Below, piece after piece: positions 45,985 through 55,354 of a stretch of DNA of 64,000 bases. A model generated the notes under the pieces. That model had not been told where the DNA came from. It searched no databases and worked only from the letters and a program-made list of their open reading frames with translations. The stretch is from DATJFQ01 sp035492775 (GTDB lineage Bacteria > Acidobacteriota > Vicinamibacteria > Vicinamibacterales > 2-12-FULL-66-21), in assembly GCA_035492775.1 (NCBI GenBank), contig DATJIW010000072.1, positions 1 through 64,000 on the forward strand, given 5' to 3'. Numbering within the stretch: the first letter of the stretch is position 1; the number at the start of each line of letters is the position of its first letter. The translations under genes and the position numbers were made by a program.

Positions 45985-46008
45985 AGCTCTCGACGATCAG
46001 GCGCGACC

Positions 46009-47502
46009 ATGACGGAATTCGCATTGCGGATGATCGGCGTGTCGAAGTCCTTCCCTGGCGTGCTCGCGCTCGACAAGGTCGATCTCGACGTGCTGCCCGG
46101 CGAGGTGCACGTGCTGCTCGGGGAGAACGGCGCCGGGAAATCGACGCTGATGAAAGTCCTCAGCGGCGCCGTGACACGCGACGCCGGCGAAATCGAGCTG
46201 GACGGCCGACGTGTCGAGATCGAGACGCCGCGCGACGCGCAGGCGCTCGGCATCCGGATCATTTACCAGGAACTGACGCTCGTTCCATATCTCACCGCCG
46301 CGGAGAACATCTTCCTGGGACGTGAGCCGTGCTCGATGCCGGGACTCGTCGATTCCCGGCGCATGCGGGCGGAGGCATCGCAGTTGCTGGCGGGGCTCGG
46401 ACTGCGGATCGATCCAGACCGTCCCGTCCGCGAAATGGGTATCGCGCAGCAGCAGATGGTCGAGGTCGCGAAGGCGCTCGTCGACAACGCGCGCGTACTC
46501 GTCATGGACGAACCGACGTCCGCGCTCACGACGACCGAAATCGACGAGCTCTTCGCCACGATCAACCGCCTCACCGCGCGCGGCACGGCAATCATCTACA
46601 TCTCTCATCGACTCGAGGAGCTCGCACGGATCGGCAATCGCGTCACCGTGCTGCGCGACGGACGAAAGGTCGCGACGCACCGGATTGGCGATGTCGACAT
46701 CCCTCACCTGATCCGATTGATGGCCAATCGCGATCTTGCCGAGCACTTCCCGAAGCGGCGCGTACCACCGGGCCAGCCGCTGCTCGAAGTCCGCGGCCTT
46801 CGCCGGCAGGGCGTGCTCCACGACATCGATCTGACGGTGCGCGCCGGCGAGGTCGTCGGCGTTGCCGGGCTGCTCGGCGCCGGACGCACGGAAATGGCGC
46901 GCGCCATCGTCGGAGCGGACCCGCACGACGCGGGCGACATCCGGGTGAAAGGGATTCCGGTTCACTTTCGTCACCCGGCTGAAGCGATTCGCCGCGGCAT
47001 CGGTTTCATGCCCGAGGACCGGAAGACACAGGGACTGATTCAGATGCTGTCGGTCGGCGAAAACACAACCCTTGCGGCTCTTCCTCGTTTTTCTCGAGGC
47101 GGTTTCCTGAAGCGGCGCGAAGCCGCGGCCGTAGCGAGCAAGCTCGTGAAGGATCTCCGCATCCGCACGCCGAGTCTCGACCAGCCCGTCGCGCAGTTGA
47201 GCGGCGGCAACCAGCAGAAAGTCGTCCTCGCGAAATGGCTGGCAACGGGCGCCGACATCCTCATCATGGACGAGCCGACGCGCGGTATCGACATCGGCGC
47301 AAAGGTCGAGATCTACGAGCTGATGAACCAGCTCACGGCTCGCGGCGCGGGCATCCTGATGATTTCGTCCGAACTGACGGAAGTCCTGGGGATGAGCGAC
47401 CGGATTCTCGTCATGCACGCCGGCCGAATCGCCGCCGAATTCGATGCGGCCGGGGCAACGCAGGAGCAGCTGCTTCGGGCAGCGTTGGGACAGGCCGTCT
47501 GA
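46009..47502 (+). CDS. Sugar ABC importer, duplicated ATPase (RbsA/MglA type)
   Basis: The 497-residue protein has two ABC domains. The first has LGENGAGKSTLMK and IYQELTL. The second has the typical degenerate Walker A GLLGAGRTEMAR with a canonical signature LSGGNQQKVVLAKWL and MDEPTRGID. It powers the CUT2-type importer with the following permease. Location after iolE suggests inositol or a related polyol as substrate, as known for the IatA-type importers. Confidence 0.92.
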   Translation: MTEFALRMIGVSKSFPGVLALDKVDLDVLPGEVHVLLGENGAGKSTLMKVLSGAVTRDAGEIELDGRRVEIETPRDAQALGIRIIYQELTLVPYLTAAENIFLGREPCSMPGLVDSRRMRAEASQLLAGLGLRIDPDRPVREMGIAQQQMVEVAKALVDNARVLVMDEPTSALTTTEIDELFATINRLTARGTAIIYISHRLEELARIGNRVTVLRDGRKVATHRIGDVDIPHLIRLMANRDLAEHFPKRRVPPGQPLLEVRGLRRQGVLHDIDLTVRAGEVVGVAGLLGAGRTEMARAIVGADPHDAGDIRVKGIPVHFRHPAEAIRRGIGFMPEDRKTQGLIQMLSVGENTTLAALPRFSRGGFLKRREAAAVASKLVKDLRIRTPSLDQPVAQLSGGNQQKVVLAKWLATGADILIMDEPTRGIDIGAKVEIYELMNQLTARGAGILMISSELTEVLGMSDRILVMHAGRIAAEFDAAGATQEQLLRAALGQAV

Positions 47503-47503
47503 C

Positions 47504-48511
47504 ATGACGTCGACCTTCGGCCGGCGCCAGTTCGGTACGCTCGTCGGCCTGCTCGGCCTGTGCGTGCTGCTGACGATCCTCACGCCTCACTTCCTGACGA
47601 TTTCCAACCTCCTCAACATCACCGAGCAGACGACGATCAACGCCGTCATCTCGGTCGGCATGACCTTCGTGATCCTCTCCGGCGGCATCGACCTGTCGGT
47701 CGGCTCGATCGTCGCCGTTGCAGGCGTGTGCCTGGCCACCGCGCTACAGAACCACGTCCCGTTGGCCGTCGCGCTCGGTGTCGCCCTCGGCGTGGGCGCG
47801 CTCTGCGGGCTCCTGAATGGACTGCTCATCACGGTAGGACGGCTGGCTCCATTCATCGCCACACTTGGAATGATGAGCATCGCGCGCGGGATCGCCCTGC
47901 TCTACACGGATGGCCGCCCGGTTTCGGGGTTCGACCCGTCGTTCCGCGCCTTGTCGACGTCGAGGCCGCTGATGATTCCCGCGCCGGTCATCCTCATGCT
48001 CTTCGTCTATATCGCCGGCCATTTCCTGCTGACGCGAACGACGTTCGGGCGTTACGTCTATGCAATTGGCGGCAACGAGGAGGCAACGCGCCTTTCCGGC
48101 GTGCGGGTGGGAGTCCACAAGACGCTCATCTACGTCATCGCGGGCCTGACGAGCGGCATGGCGGCCATCATCCTGACCGCCCGTCTCAACTCGGCGCAGC
48201 CGATTGCCGGCTTCATGTACGAGCTCGATGCAATTGCGGCCACCGTCATCGGCGGCACCAGCTTGCTGGGAGGCTCCGGGACGCTGGTCGGCACGCTCAT
48301 CGGTTCGCTGATCATGGGCGTGCTGCGCAACGGCCTCAATCTGCTCGGCATTTCGTCGTTCCTGCAGCAGGTCGTAATCGGCTCGGTCATCATCGCCGCG
48401 GTGCTGCTCGACGGCATCCTGAATGCGCGCGCGCAACGCGCGCGGGCCGCGCGCACCGCACGGGGAGAGAAGCGCGAAGAGCCAAAGAGGGAGGCCGCAG
48501 AGAGGATCTAA
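47504..48511 (+). CDS. Sugar ABC importer, permease (RbsC type)
   Basis: This 335-residue permease with eight to ten helices shows family motifs TINAVISVGMTFVILSGGIDLSVGS, AIGGNEEATRLSGV and AATVIGGTSLLGGSG. It begins 2 bases after the ATPase stop. Its stop codon overlaps the left end of a 227-bp inverted-end repeat, which now separates it from the binding-protein gene. Confidence 0.93.
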   Translation: MTSTFGRRQFGTLVGLLGLCVLLTILTPHFLTISNLLNITEQTTINAVISVGMTFVILSGGIDLSVGSIVAVAGVCLATALQNHVPLAVALGVALGVGALCGLLNGLLITVGRLAPFIATLGMMSIARGIALLYTDGRPVSGFDPSFRALSTSRPLMIPAPVILMLFVYIAGHFLLTRTTFGRYVYAIGGNEEATRLSGVRVGVHKTLIYVIAGLTSGMAAIILTARLNSAQPIAGFMYELDAIAATVIGGTSLLGGSGTLVGTLIGSLIMGVLRNGLNLLGISSFLQQVVIGSVIIAAVLLDGILNARAQRARAARTARGEKREEPKREAAERI

Positions 48512-48736
48512 CTGAGAGGCCACGGAGGCCACGGAGACTTCTCCTCTTTCTATTTTCTTTGACAGTATTGATGGGGTGGAGATCGAGGAGAGGGGGCACG
48601 CGGTGGAGGTACGCGCCTGATCTGAATGGCGGCAGCCCGCCGCAGCTTGGGTGTGCGCGCCGTGAAGGTACGCACACCGCGATCGAACTCCTGCCTGACC
48701 TGAATAGCCCTCCGTGGCCTTCGTGGCCTCTTAGTT
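48510..48736. repeat. Inverted-end repeat element B (GGCCACGGAGG family), 227 bp
   Basis: The ends at 48510-48536 and 48710-48736 are inverted copies matching at 25 of 27 positions (AACTGAGAGGCCACGGAGG and on). No gene lies within. It sits between the permease and binding-protein genes of one transporter. The ends are shared with the element at 38804-39136 but the middles differ. Likely a mobile, non-coding repeat. Confidence 0.75.
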
Positions 48737-48776
48737 GATCCGCTCAGTGGCCTGTTGGAATCGGTCTTGCCGTAAG

Positions 48777-49736
48777 ATGTCGCGCATGCGCAAACCCGTC
48801 CTCGTCCTCGTCGCGGCTCTGATTCTCGTCCTGCCTGCCGGGTGCAACCGCGGCTCCGGGAGCGGAAAGCCGCGCATCGCGATGGTGCTGAAGACACTCA
48901 ACAACCCGTTCTTCATCGACATGCAGCGCGGCGCCGAGGAGGCCGCCAGGCGGCTCGACGTCGACCTGACGGTTCAGGCCGCCGAACGCGAAACAGACGT
49001 CGAGAAGCAGATGCAGATCATCGAGAACCTGGTCGAGACGGGCGTCAACGCCCTCGCAATAGCCCCCTCAGGTTCCAAGGAGGTCGTGACCGCCATAGCC
49101 AAAGCCAACGCCGCGAACATCCCCGTCGTCATCGTCGACGACCGGGTCGACGCGCAAGCCGCTAAGGAAGCCGGCGTCCACTGGGAGGCCTACACCGGAT
49201 CGGACAACGTCGAAGGCGGGCGGATCGCGGGCCGATACGTCGTGCAGCTGACGGGCGGCAAGGCGGCCGTCGCCGTACTCGAGGGAATCCCCGGTCACCA
49301 GACCGGCGACGCGCGCCTCCGGGGTTTCAAGGAAGCGATTCAGCCTTCGCCCGGCGTGAAGATCGTCGCGTCGCAGACCGCGAACTGGGAGCGCGACCAG
49401 GGTTTCACGGTCTTTCAGAACATGCTGCAGGCGCACCCCGACATCGACGCGGTCTTCGCCTGCAACGACATGATGGCACTCGGCGCGGTGGAGGCGATCC
49501 GCGCGGCGAACAAGACAGGCAGGATTCACGTCATCGGCTTCGACGCCGTGGACGATGCGCGCAAGGCAATCGCCGCCGGGACGATGGACGGATCCGTCGC
49601 GCAGTTTCCGTCGGAGATGGGCCGGATTGCCGTCGAGAACGCGGTGAAGTTGATGCGACACGAGCCCGTGCCTGCCGAGACGCCGACGAAGCTGGACATG
49701 ATTACGAAAGCAAACGTCGGCGGCGGGTCGCGGTAG
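48777..49736 (+). CDS. Sugar ABC importer, periplasmic binding lipoprotein (RbsB type)
   Basis: The 319-residue protein has a lipoprotein signal (VLVLVAALILVLPAGC, lipobox ending in Cys) and a periplasmic-binding-protein fold: IAMVLKTLNNPFFIDMQRGAEEAA, NALAIAPSGSKEV, VVIVDDRVD, FACNDMMALGAVEAI and HVIGFDAVDDA. It completes the importer encoded upstream. Starts at 48777 or 48786 are both possible. The preceding repeat element may affect its expression relative to the permease. Confidence 0.92.
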   Translation: MSRMRKPVLVLVAALILVLPAGCNRGSGSGKPRIAMVLKTLNNPFFIDMQRGAEEAARRLDVDLTVQAAERETDVEKQMQIIENLVETGVNALAIAPSGSKEVVTAIAKANAANIPVVIVDDRVDAQAAKEAGVHWEAYTGSDNVEGGRIAGRYVVQLTGGKAAVAVLEGIPGHQTGDARLRGFKEAIQPSPGVKIVASQTANWERDQGFTVFQNMLQAHPDIDAVFACNDMMALGAVEAIRAANKTGRIHVIGFDAVDDARKAIAAGTMDGSVAQFPSEMGRIAVENAVKLMRHEPVPAETPTKLDMITKANVGGGSR

Positions 49737-49775
49737 ACGCGCCGCCGGGACCCGTCAGAACGAGGACTGCACCTA

Positions 49776-50891
49776 TTACACGGCGCCAGCCTGGAGTTGC
49801 CGGGCAATCATCTCGATCCACCGCATATCGCCGACGGCGTCCTCGATCCCCGGTGCCGGCGCCTCGCCGCTCAGAATGCATTCACGGAAGTGATGGATCT
49901 CCATTCGGAACGCTTCCTCGTAGGACACCCGATGGTGCTCGCTGACCAGTGCGCCGTCCTCGATGCGGTCGATCACGAGCGGCGTCGGGTCGTGACGGAG
50001 ATATGGCGACGGGAAAATCAGCTTCACTCGTCTTTCCGGGCTGATGAACCGCACCGTCTCCTCGTACAGCGGCACGCCTGGCAGCGAAATCCACGACATG
50101 ACGACGCGGATGTCACCCGAAAATTTCGTGACGGAGGTCTGGGCCAGTCCGTCGCGCCAGCAGTGCGCCGACAGGACCTCCTCGGGCTCGCCGAGGGCGC
50201 CGCGCACCGCGTTGATGTCGTGAATGAGGCTGGTGAGAAGGATGAACAGCGCATTGCGCATCGGCACTGATGCGCCCGCGCCGAGGGTCTCCTCGAGGAG
50301 CGCGTTCATCTCCGCCGTGCCGGCGTCGCGGCGAACCGCGGCGTCGACTGCTGCGTCGTCTGCCTTGGGCGCCGGCCGTCGCGGCGGCTGAAAGGCGTGA
50401 TGGGCCTGATACGGGTCTTCGTCCGGGTGCAGGACCGTGACGTCGACGTATCTGAGCGCCTTCAGGGTCTGCACTTCCGCCACGGCGCGCTGGTAGGCGG
50501 GATCGAAGCGTTTGTGGTAGCCGACCATGAGACGTCCGGCGCTGCGGCTTGCCACGTCGGCTATCTGCCGCGTGTCGGCGACGCTGAATCCCAGCGGCTT
50601 CTCGACGAACACGTGCTTGCCGGCCTCGAGCGCCGGCACCACGAACTTGCGATGCCCACCGTTCGCCAGGACCAGCACGGCGTCCACGTCCTCCGCGCCG
50701 AGCAACTCGCGAAAATCCCTCGTCCGCCGCGTCACGTGGTAGCGGTCGCCCACGGCTGCAATCACCGCGTCGTCCACGTCGGCGACACCGGCAATCGTGA
50801 ACAAATCCGGCCGTTCGGCAAGCGTCGGCAGATGCATCATCTGCGCGATTCCGCCGCAGCCGATAACTCCAACTCGAATGACTCTGGACAC
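49776..50891 (-). CDS. Gfo/Idh/MocA oxidoreductase, inositol dehydrogenase-like
   Basis: The 371-residue protein has a Rossmann motif VGVIGCGGIAQMMHLPTL, VEKPLGFSVADTRQI (EKP) and a substrate-domain segment GYHKRFDPAYQRA. It lies convergent to the binding-protein gene of the inositol-type importer. Inositol dehydrogenase (IolG) would supply the substrate for IolE, so this is a candidate, but an IolG assignment cannot be proved from sequence. Confidence 0.85.
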   Translation of the reverse strand: MSRVIRVGVIGCGGIAQMMHLPTLAERPDLFTIAGVADVDDAVIAAVGDRYHVTRRTRDFRELLGAEDVDAVLVLANGGHRKFVVPALEAGKHVFVEKPLGFSVADTRQIADVASRSAGRLMVGYHKRFDPAYQRAVAEVQTLKALRYVDVTVLHPDEDPYQAHHAFQPPRRPAPKADDAAVDAAVRRDAGTAEMNALLEETLGAGASVPMRNALFILLTSLIHDINAVRGALGEPEEVLSAHCWRDGLAQTSVTKFSGDIRVVMSWISLPGVPLYEETVRFISPERRVKLIFPSPYLRHDPTPLVIDRIEDGALVSEHHRVSYEEAFRMEIHHFRECILSGEAPAPGIEDAVGDMRWIEMIARQLQAGAV

Positions 50892-50900
50892 GATGGGTAC

Positions 50901-50936
50901 AAAAAACAGGAGATCAGGATGGCTCCTGATCTCCTG
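50901..50936 (-). terminator. Intrinsic terminator after the TonB receptor gene
   Basis: On the minus strand CAGGAGATCAGGA pairs perfectly with TCCTGATCTCCTG (13 bp, 4-base loop), followed by six T (plus-strand A run 50901-50906). It lies 22 bases past the receptor stop codon and 10 bases ahead of the next gene's start. Confidence 0.9.
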
Positions 50937-50957
50937 TCCTCCTCTGAATCGTCGTGA

Positions 50958-53900
50958 TTAGAACGTGAAGCGTACCGCGAGCTGCATGACGCGAGCATCG
51001 CCGGCGAGGCTCGTAATCGTCGCCACATCGCCGCCGGAGATGTTCCGGTTCGGCAGCCCGAAGTTCGCCTTGTTGAACAAATTGAAGGCGTCCCAGCGCA
51101 GCGTGAGGCCGTAGCGGTCCCCGAACCGGATGATGCGCTGCACGGTCAGGTCGAAGCTCTGGAAGCCCGGTCCGCGCAGACGATTACGCTGCTCGTTTCC
51201 GAACACGCCCGAGCTGACTGGTGTGAACGCCTTCGGGTTGAACCACTGGTCGACCGTCTTCGCGCCTTCGGGATCGCCCGTCAGATCCGGCAGGCCCGTC
51301 ATACTGTTGCCGACGTTGTTGTTGCTCTGGTTGACCGTGAACGCCCGACCGGAGCGGACCGAATAGACGCCCGACGCGGTCCAGTCCTTCAGGAACGCGT
51401 TGTCGCCAAGCGGCAGGTTCCAGACGAAGTTCGTCGAGAGCCGGTGACGGACGTCGTAGTCGCTGGGGCCGTACCACGCGCTGAAGTCGCGCGAATTCTG
51501 CGGGAAGGCATTCGACCCCTGCGTGGTGAGCTGCTCCGACGAGTTGTCCTTCGAGTCGCCGAGTGTGTAGGCCACTCCGAATGCGTAGCCGCGAGCGAAT
51601 CGCTTCTCGACACCGGCGTCGATCCCTTTGTAGGTGGACTTTCCGTCCTGCGAACGCCACTCGATGAATCCGAAGTTGGGGTACGGCACGGCGCCCTTCG
51701 CGTCGTTCGCGCCCGGCGAGCTCGGCAGCGGCTGGTTCAGATTGACGAGCGTTGCCAGGTTCGTCCCGTGCGTGTACACGAAATCCGCGGTGGCGACGAT
51801 GCCGCCCTCGAACTCGCGCTGCAGGCCGATGCTGGCCTGGTTCATCATGAACTTCGGCGCGTCGTTCGAGACCGCCCGGACCCGGATTGGCTTCAACTGG
51901 CCGTCGGCGGGATTCAGACTTGGCGGGTTCAACAGACCGGTTGGAAGGCCCTGCTCGAAGAAGAACAACGGCGATCCGGAGGTGCGCGACAGGCTCGTAT
52001 TGACGAGCCCGGGCACGTTCAGCGCGAGCTGGTCTTCGCTGCCGACGCGGTCGAAGAGATTGTAAAAGATGCCCCAGCCGCCGCGGATGAGCGTCTTGTC
52101 GTCCAGCTTGTAGACGGCGCCGATACGCGGTCCGAAGTTGTTCTTGTCGGGCTGGACGAGGCCGCGCTCCGACAGCGAACCGCTGCCGGCAAACGTCAGG
52201 TTCGCCGTCGCGGGATCGAAGTTGGTCTGACGGTTCTGCGCCTCGAGAGCCGGCGTGATGAAGTCGTACCGCAGACCGAGGTTCAGCGTCAGCCGATCGC
52301 TTGCCGTCCAGTCGTCCTGCACGAAGAACATCGTGGCCCAGTGCCGCTGATCGACGACGTAGACGTTCGACAACTGGAAGCCGGACACGTAGCCAAGCAG
52401 GTAGTCCGCGAGGGCGTTGCCGCTGAAGTTCCCGCCAAAGGTGTACGACCCGCGCGTGGCAGGGACGTCGAAGTATTCGTTCTTCATCGGCGCGATGATG
52501 TCTGCACCGAACTTGAAGCCATGGTTCCCGCGCAGCCACGAGAGCGTGTCGATATACTCGAACTGATCGGTGTGCTGGAATTTCGGCAGGAAGTCCGGCG
52601 ACCCGAGCCGTCCGAGTCCTGAGCCACCGAAGTAGCCGCTGACCGAAATGCCCGGGAACCCGCCGGCGACGATCGGGTTCGTGATCGAACCGGGCAGCTG
52701 CGCGTTGCTTGGCGGTGTCAGGCCGAACGACTGCTGAACGGCGTCGGAGCGCGAGCGCGACCACGAGAACCGCGCCTAGTTCACCATCCGGGACGAGAGA
52801 ACGCGGGTCCAACCGCCGACGAACGCGTTCGTCTTGATCTTCTGGTTCCCGAAGGCCGACGTGCCCGTGCCGTCGAGCACTCCGCCGAACGCACCCGGAA
52901 TCTGGCGCTCGCGATTCGAGTAGATATACCGCCCGAAGATGCTGTCGGCAGCGCCGTGTTTCCAGTCCACGCGCGTGAGCAGACGATCCGAGTTGTCGAT
53001 CAGATTCGCGTTGCGGAAGAAGTTGTTGACACCCGGCTGGTTCGGCAGCGGGACCAGATCCAGGATGGCCTTCGAATACGGATCGATTTCATTCGCCGGG
53101 ATCGTGTTGTTCGCGAACGGGAGGCCGGTGACCGGATCCTTGATGGTCGAGGTGAAGATGCCATTGCGCTCGTCGGCGGTTGGCACGCGCGTCAGGCGGC
53201 TCACCCCGCGGGTAATCCGCGTGCCTTCATAGTCCGCGAAGAAGAATGCATGGTCCTTCAGGATCGGGCCGCCGATGTTGCCCCCCGGCTGATTCTGCCG
53301 GTTGTCGGGTTTGGGCGCGCCGGCTTTCTTCGAGAAGTAGTCGATCGAGTCCATCGACTGGTTGCGGAAGTATTCGTACGCAGTGCCGTGGAACGAGTTC
53401 GTGCCCGATTTGGTGGAGACGCTCACGGCCGCGCCCGGCGACCGGCCGTACTCCGCCGAGTACGGCGTCGTCACGACCTTGAATTCCTGAATCGCGTCGA
53501 CCGACGGCCGCGACACCTGGGTCGTCAGCTCCTGGACGTTTTCGGAAATGCTGTTATTGTCGACGCCGTCCAGGAGGAAGTTGTTCTGCAGCGCACGCGC
53601 GCCGTGCACGTTGATGCCGCCGGTGCGGCCGAACGACGTGCCGCCGCCCTGCTCCGTGTAGCGGTCCTGCTGCACGCCCGGGACCAGCGTCAGGAGGTCG
53701 TCCCAGTTGCGAATCGACAGCGGCAGGTTCGCAACCTGCATCTGTGGGACGACGCCGCCGAGATTCGAGTCATTGGTGTTCAGCAGCTGAGGGATCTCCT
53801 GCACCGTGACGGTCTCGTTGAAGCTGCCGACCTCGAGCGCCGCGTCGATGCGGGCCCGCTGACCGACGTCGAGCGTGATCACCTGCGAATTTTTCTTGAA

Positions 53901-54149
53901 TCCGCTCAATTCCACGTCGACCTGATACCGGCCGGGAATGAGGTTCACGAGCAGAAACGACCCGGATTCGGTCGTGGTCTGCGTGGAAGACACGCCGGTG
54001 GCGAGATTGGTTATGGTTACGGTGGCGCCGGGCAACACCGCGCCTGCGGCGTCCTTGACCGTGCCGGTGAGCGTCGCGCGATCGACCTGTGCAAACGCAG
54101 CTGCTGGCAGCAACGCGAGCAACGCTGCAACGACCAGTAGTCGTTTCAT
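50958..54149 (-). pseudogene. Oar-like TonB-dependent receptor interrupted by one amber codon
   Basis: The full frame would encode 1063 residues: a signal peptide (LLVVAALLALLPAAAFAQ), carboxypeptidase-regulatory-like domain (TLTGTVKDAAGAVLPGATVTI), plug domain (VHGARALQNNFLLDGVDNNS) and a barrel ending VMQLAVRFTF. Codon 458 (52776-52778) is TAG where relatives have Glu (SSRMVN then ARFSWSRSRS). A single G-to-T change would explain it; the frame is otherwise open to the C-terminus and well conserved. GAGGAG precedes the ATG at 54149. Such receptors import glycans in this phylum; here the mannoside operon lies next to it. It may be a recent mutation, an assembly error, or suppressed. Confidence 0.85.
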
Positions 54150-54193
54150 GGTAACTCCTCAGACCAAGGAAAATAGTTGAACTGGCGGACGCA

Positions 54194-54222
54194 AAGCTAC
54201 AGGTGTCTTACGTTTGTGTCAA
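54194..54222 (-). promoter_or_regulatory. Sigma-70-type promoter of the TonB receptor gene
   Basis: Minus strand TTGACA (54217-54222) is a perfect -35 box. A 17-base spacer leads to TAGCTT (54194-54199), a weak -10. Transcription would start about 38 bases ahead of the ATG at 54149. The region is noticeably AT-richer than its surroundings. Confidence 0.5.
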
Positions 54223-54280
54223 CTACGAGGTTGCAAACACTTTGTAAGCTCTGTTACACAAGTCTCGGCGGACGCCGCCG

Positions 54281-55354
54281 TTACGCGAGACGATGACCCG
54301 AGGCGGTATCGAAGAAGAGGACGCGCTCCGGCGCCACCCGGAACCACACAGAATCCCCTGACGAGAGCGGCGTATCCGCCGCCGCCCGGGCGACGACTTC
54401 CATGCCCGCCACCCGCGCGGACACGATCGTTTCGTTGCCGATCGGCTCGACGACGTCCACCTGCGCTTGCGACCAACCCTCCGAGGGGGTGACGGCGATT
54501 TCGACGTCCTCGGGCCGGACGCCGACCTGGAATGCCTGTGGGTTGAACCGCCCTGGCAGCTTCGGACAGAGCGTCAGTCCCACGGCGCCCACCCGCCCCT
54601 CGGCGTCGACGCTGGCGTTCCACAGGTTGATCGCCGGACTGCCGAGGAACCGCGCGACGAAGGTGTTGGCCGGGAAACGGTACAGGTCGAGCGGCGGACC
54701 GAACTGCTCGACCCGGCCGCCCTTCAGGATCGCGACGCGCTGGCCGAGCGTCATCGCCTCGGCCTGGTCGTGAGTCACGTAGATGGTCGTGGTTCTCAAG
54801 TCCTGCTGGATGCGCTTCAACTCGGCGCGGGTCTGCACGCGTAACTGGGCGTCGAGATTCGAGAGCGGCTCGTCCATCAAGTACACGGACGGATTGCGGA
54901 CGATGGCGCGCGCGAGCGCGACGCGCTGCTGCTGACCGCCCGAGAGCTGTGACGGCCGCCGCGTCAGGCACGGAGTCAGTCCAAGCCGCTCGGCGACACC
55001 CCGAACGCGCCGGTCGGCCTCGTCGCGCGCGACCCGGCGCGTGACCAGCGGGAACGCGATGTTGTCGAAGACGCTGAGATGCGGATAGAGCGCGTAGTTC
55101 TGAAAGACCATCGCGACGTCGCGCTCGGCTGCCGGGACGTCGTTGACGACGCGATCCCCCACCACGATTCGCCCAGCATCCGGCGTCTCCAGCCCCGCGA
55201 GCATACGCAACAACGTCGTCTTGCCGCATCCCGAGGGGCCGAGCAGGACGACGCATTCGCCGGCGCCGACCTCGAGATCCACGTCGCTCAGGATAGTGTG
55301 CGCGCCGAAGCGTTTCGTGACGCGCTCGAAGCGGACCGGCATCGCGTCAGGCAT
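54281..55354 (-). CDS. Sugar ABC importer ATPase (UgpC/MalK/MsmK type)
   Basis: This 357-residue ATPase has LLGPSGCGKTTLLRMLAG (Walker A), FQNYALYPHLSVFDN (Q loop), LSGGQQQRVALARAI, LMDEPLSNLDAQLR and a C-terminal TOBE domain (RPEDVEIAV, GMEVVARA). It powers CUT1-type importers. The ATG at 55354 overlaps the mannosidase stop by 8 bases. It is the last gene of the mannoside operon and serves the two permease genes upstream in that operon. Confidence 0.93.
   Translation of the reverse strand: MPDAMPVRFERVTKRFGAHTILSDVDLEVGAGECVVLLGPSGCGKTTLLRMLAGLETPDAGRIVVGDRVVNDVPAAERDVAMVFQNYALYPHLSVFDNIAFPLVTRRVARDEADRRVRGVAERLGLTPCLTRRPSQLSGGQQQRVALARAIVRNPSVYLMDEPLSNLDAQLRVQTRAELKRIQQDLRTTTIYVTHDQAEAMTLGQRVAILKGGRVEQFGPPLDLYRFPANTFVARFLGSPAINLWNASVDAEGRVGAVGLTLCPKLPGRFNPQAFQVGVRPEDVEIAVTPSEGWSQAQVDVVEPIGNETIVSARVAGMEVVARAAADTPLSSGDSVWFRVAPERVLFFDTASGHRLA

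Noticed and set aside
52776..52778. TAG as a recoded sense codon (pyrrolysine or stop suppression)
   Set aside because: No other gene in the window shows in-frame TAG, and the expected residue is an ordinary glutamate one base change away.
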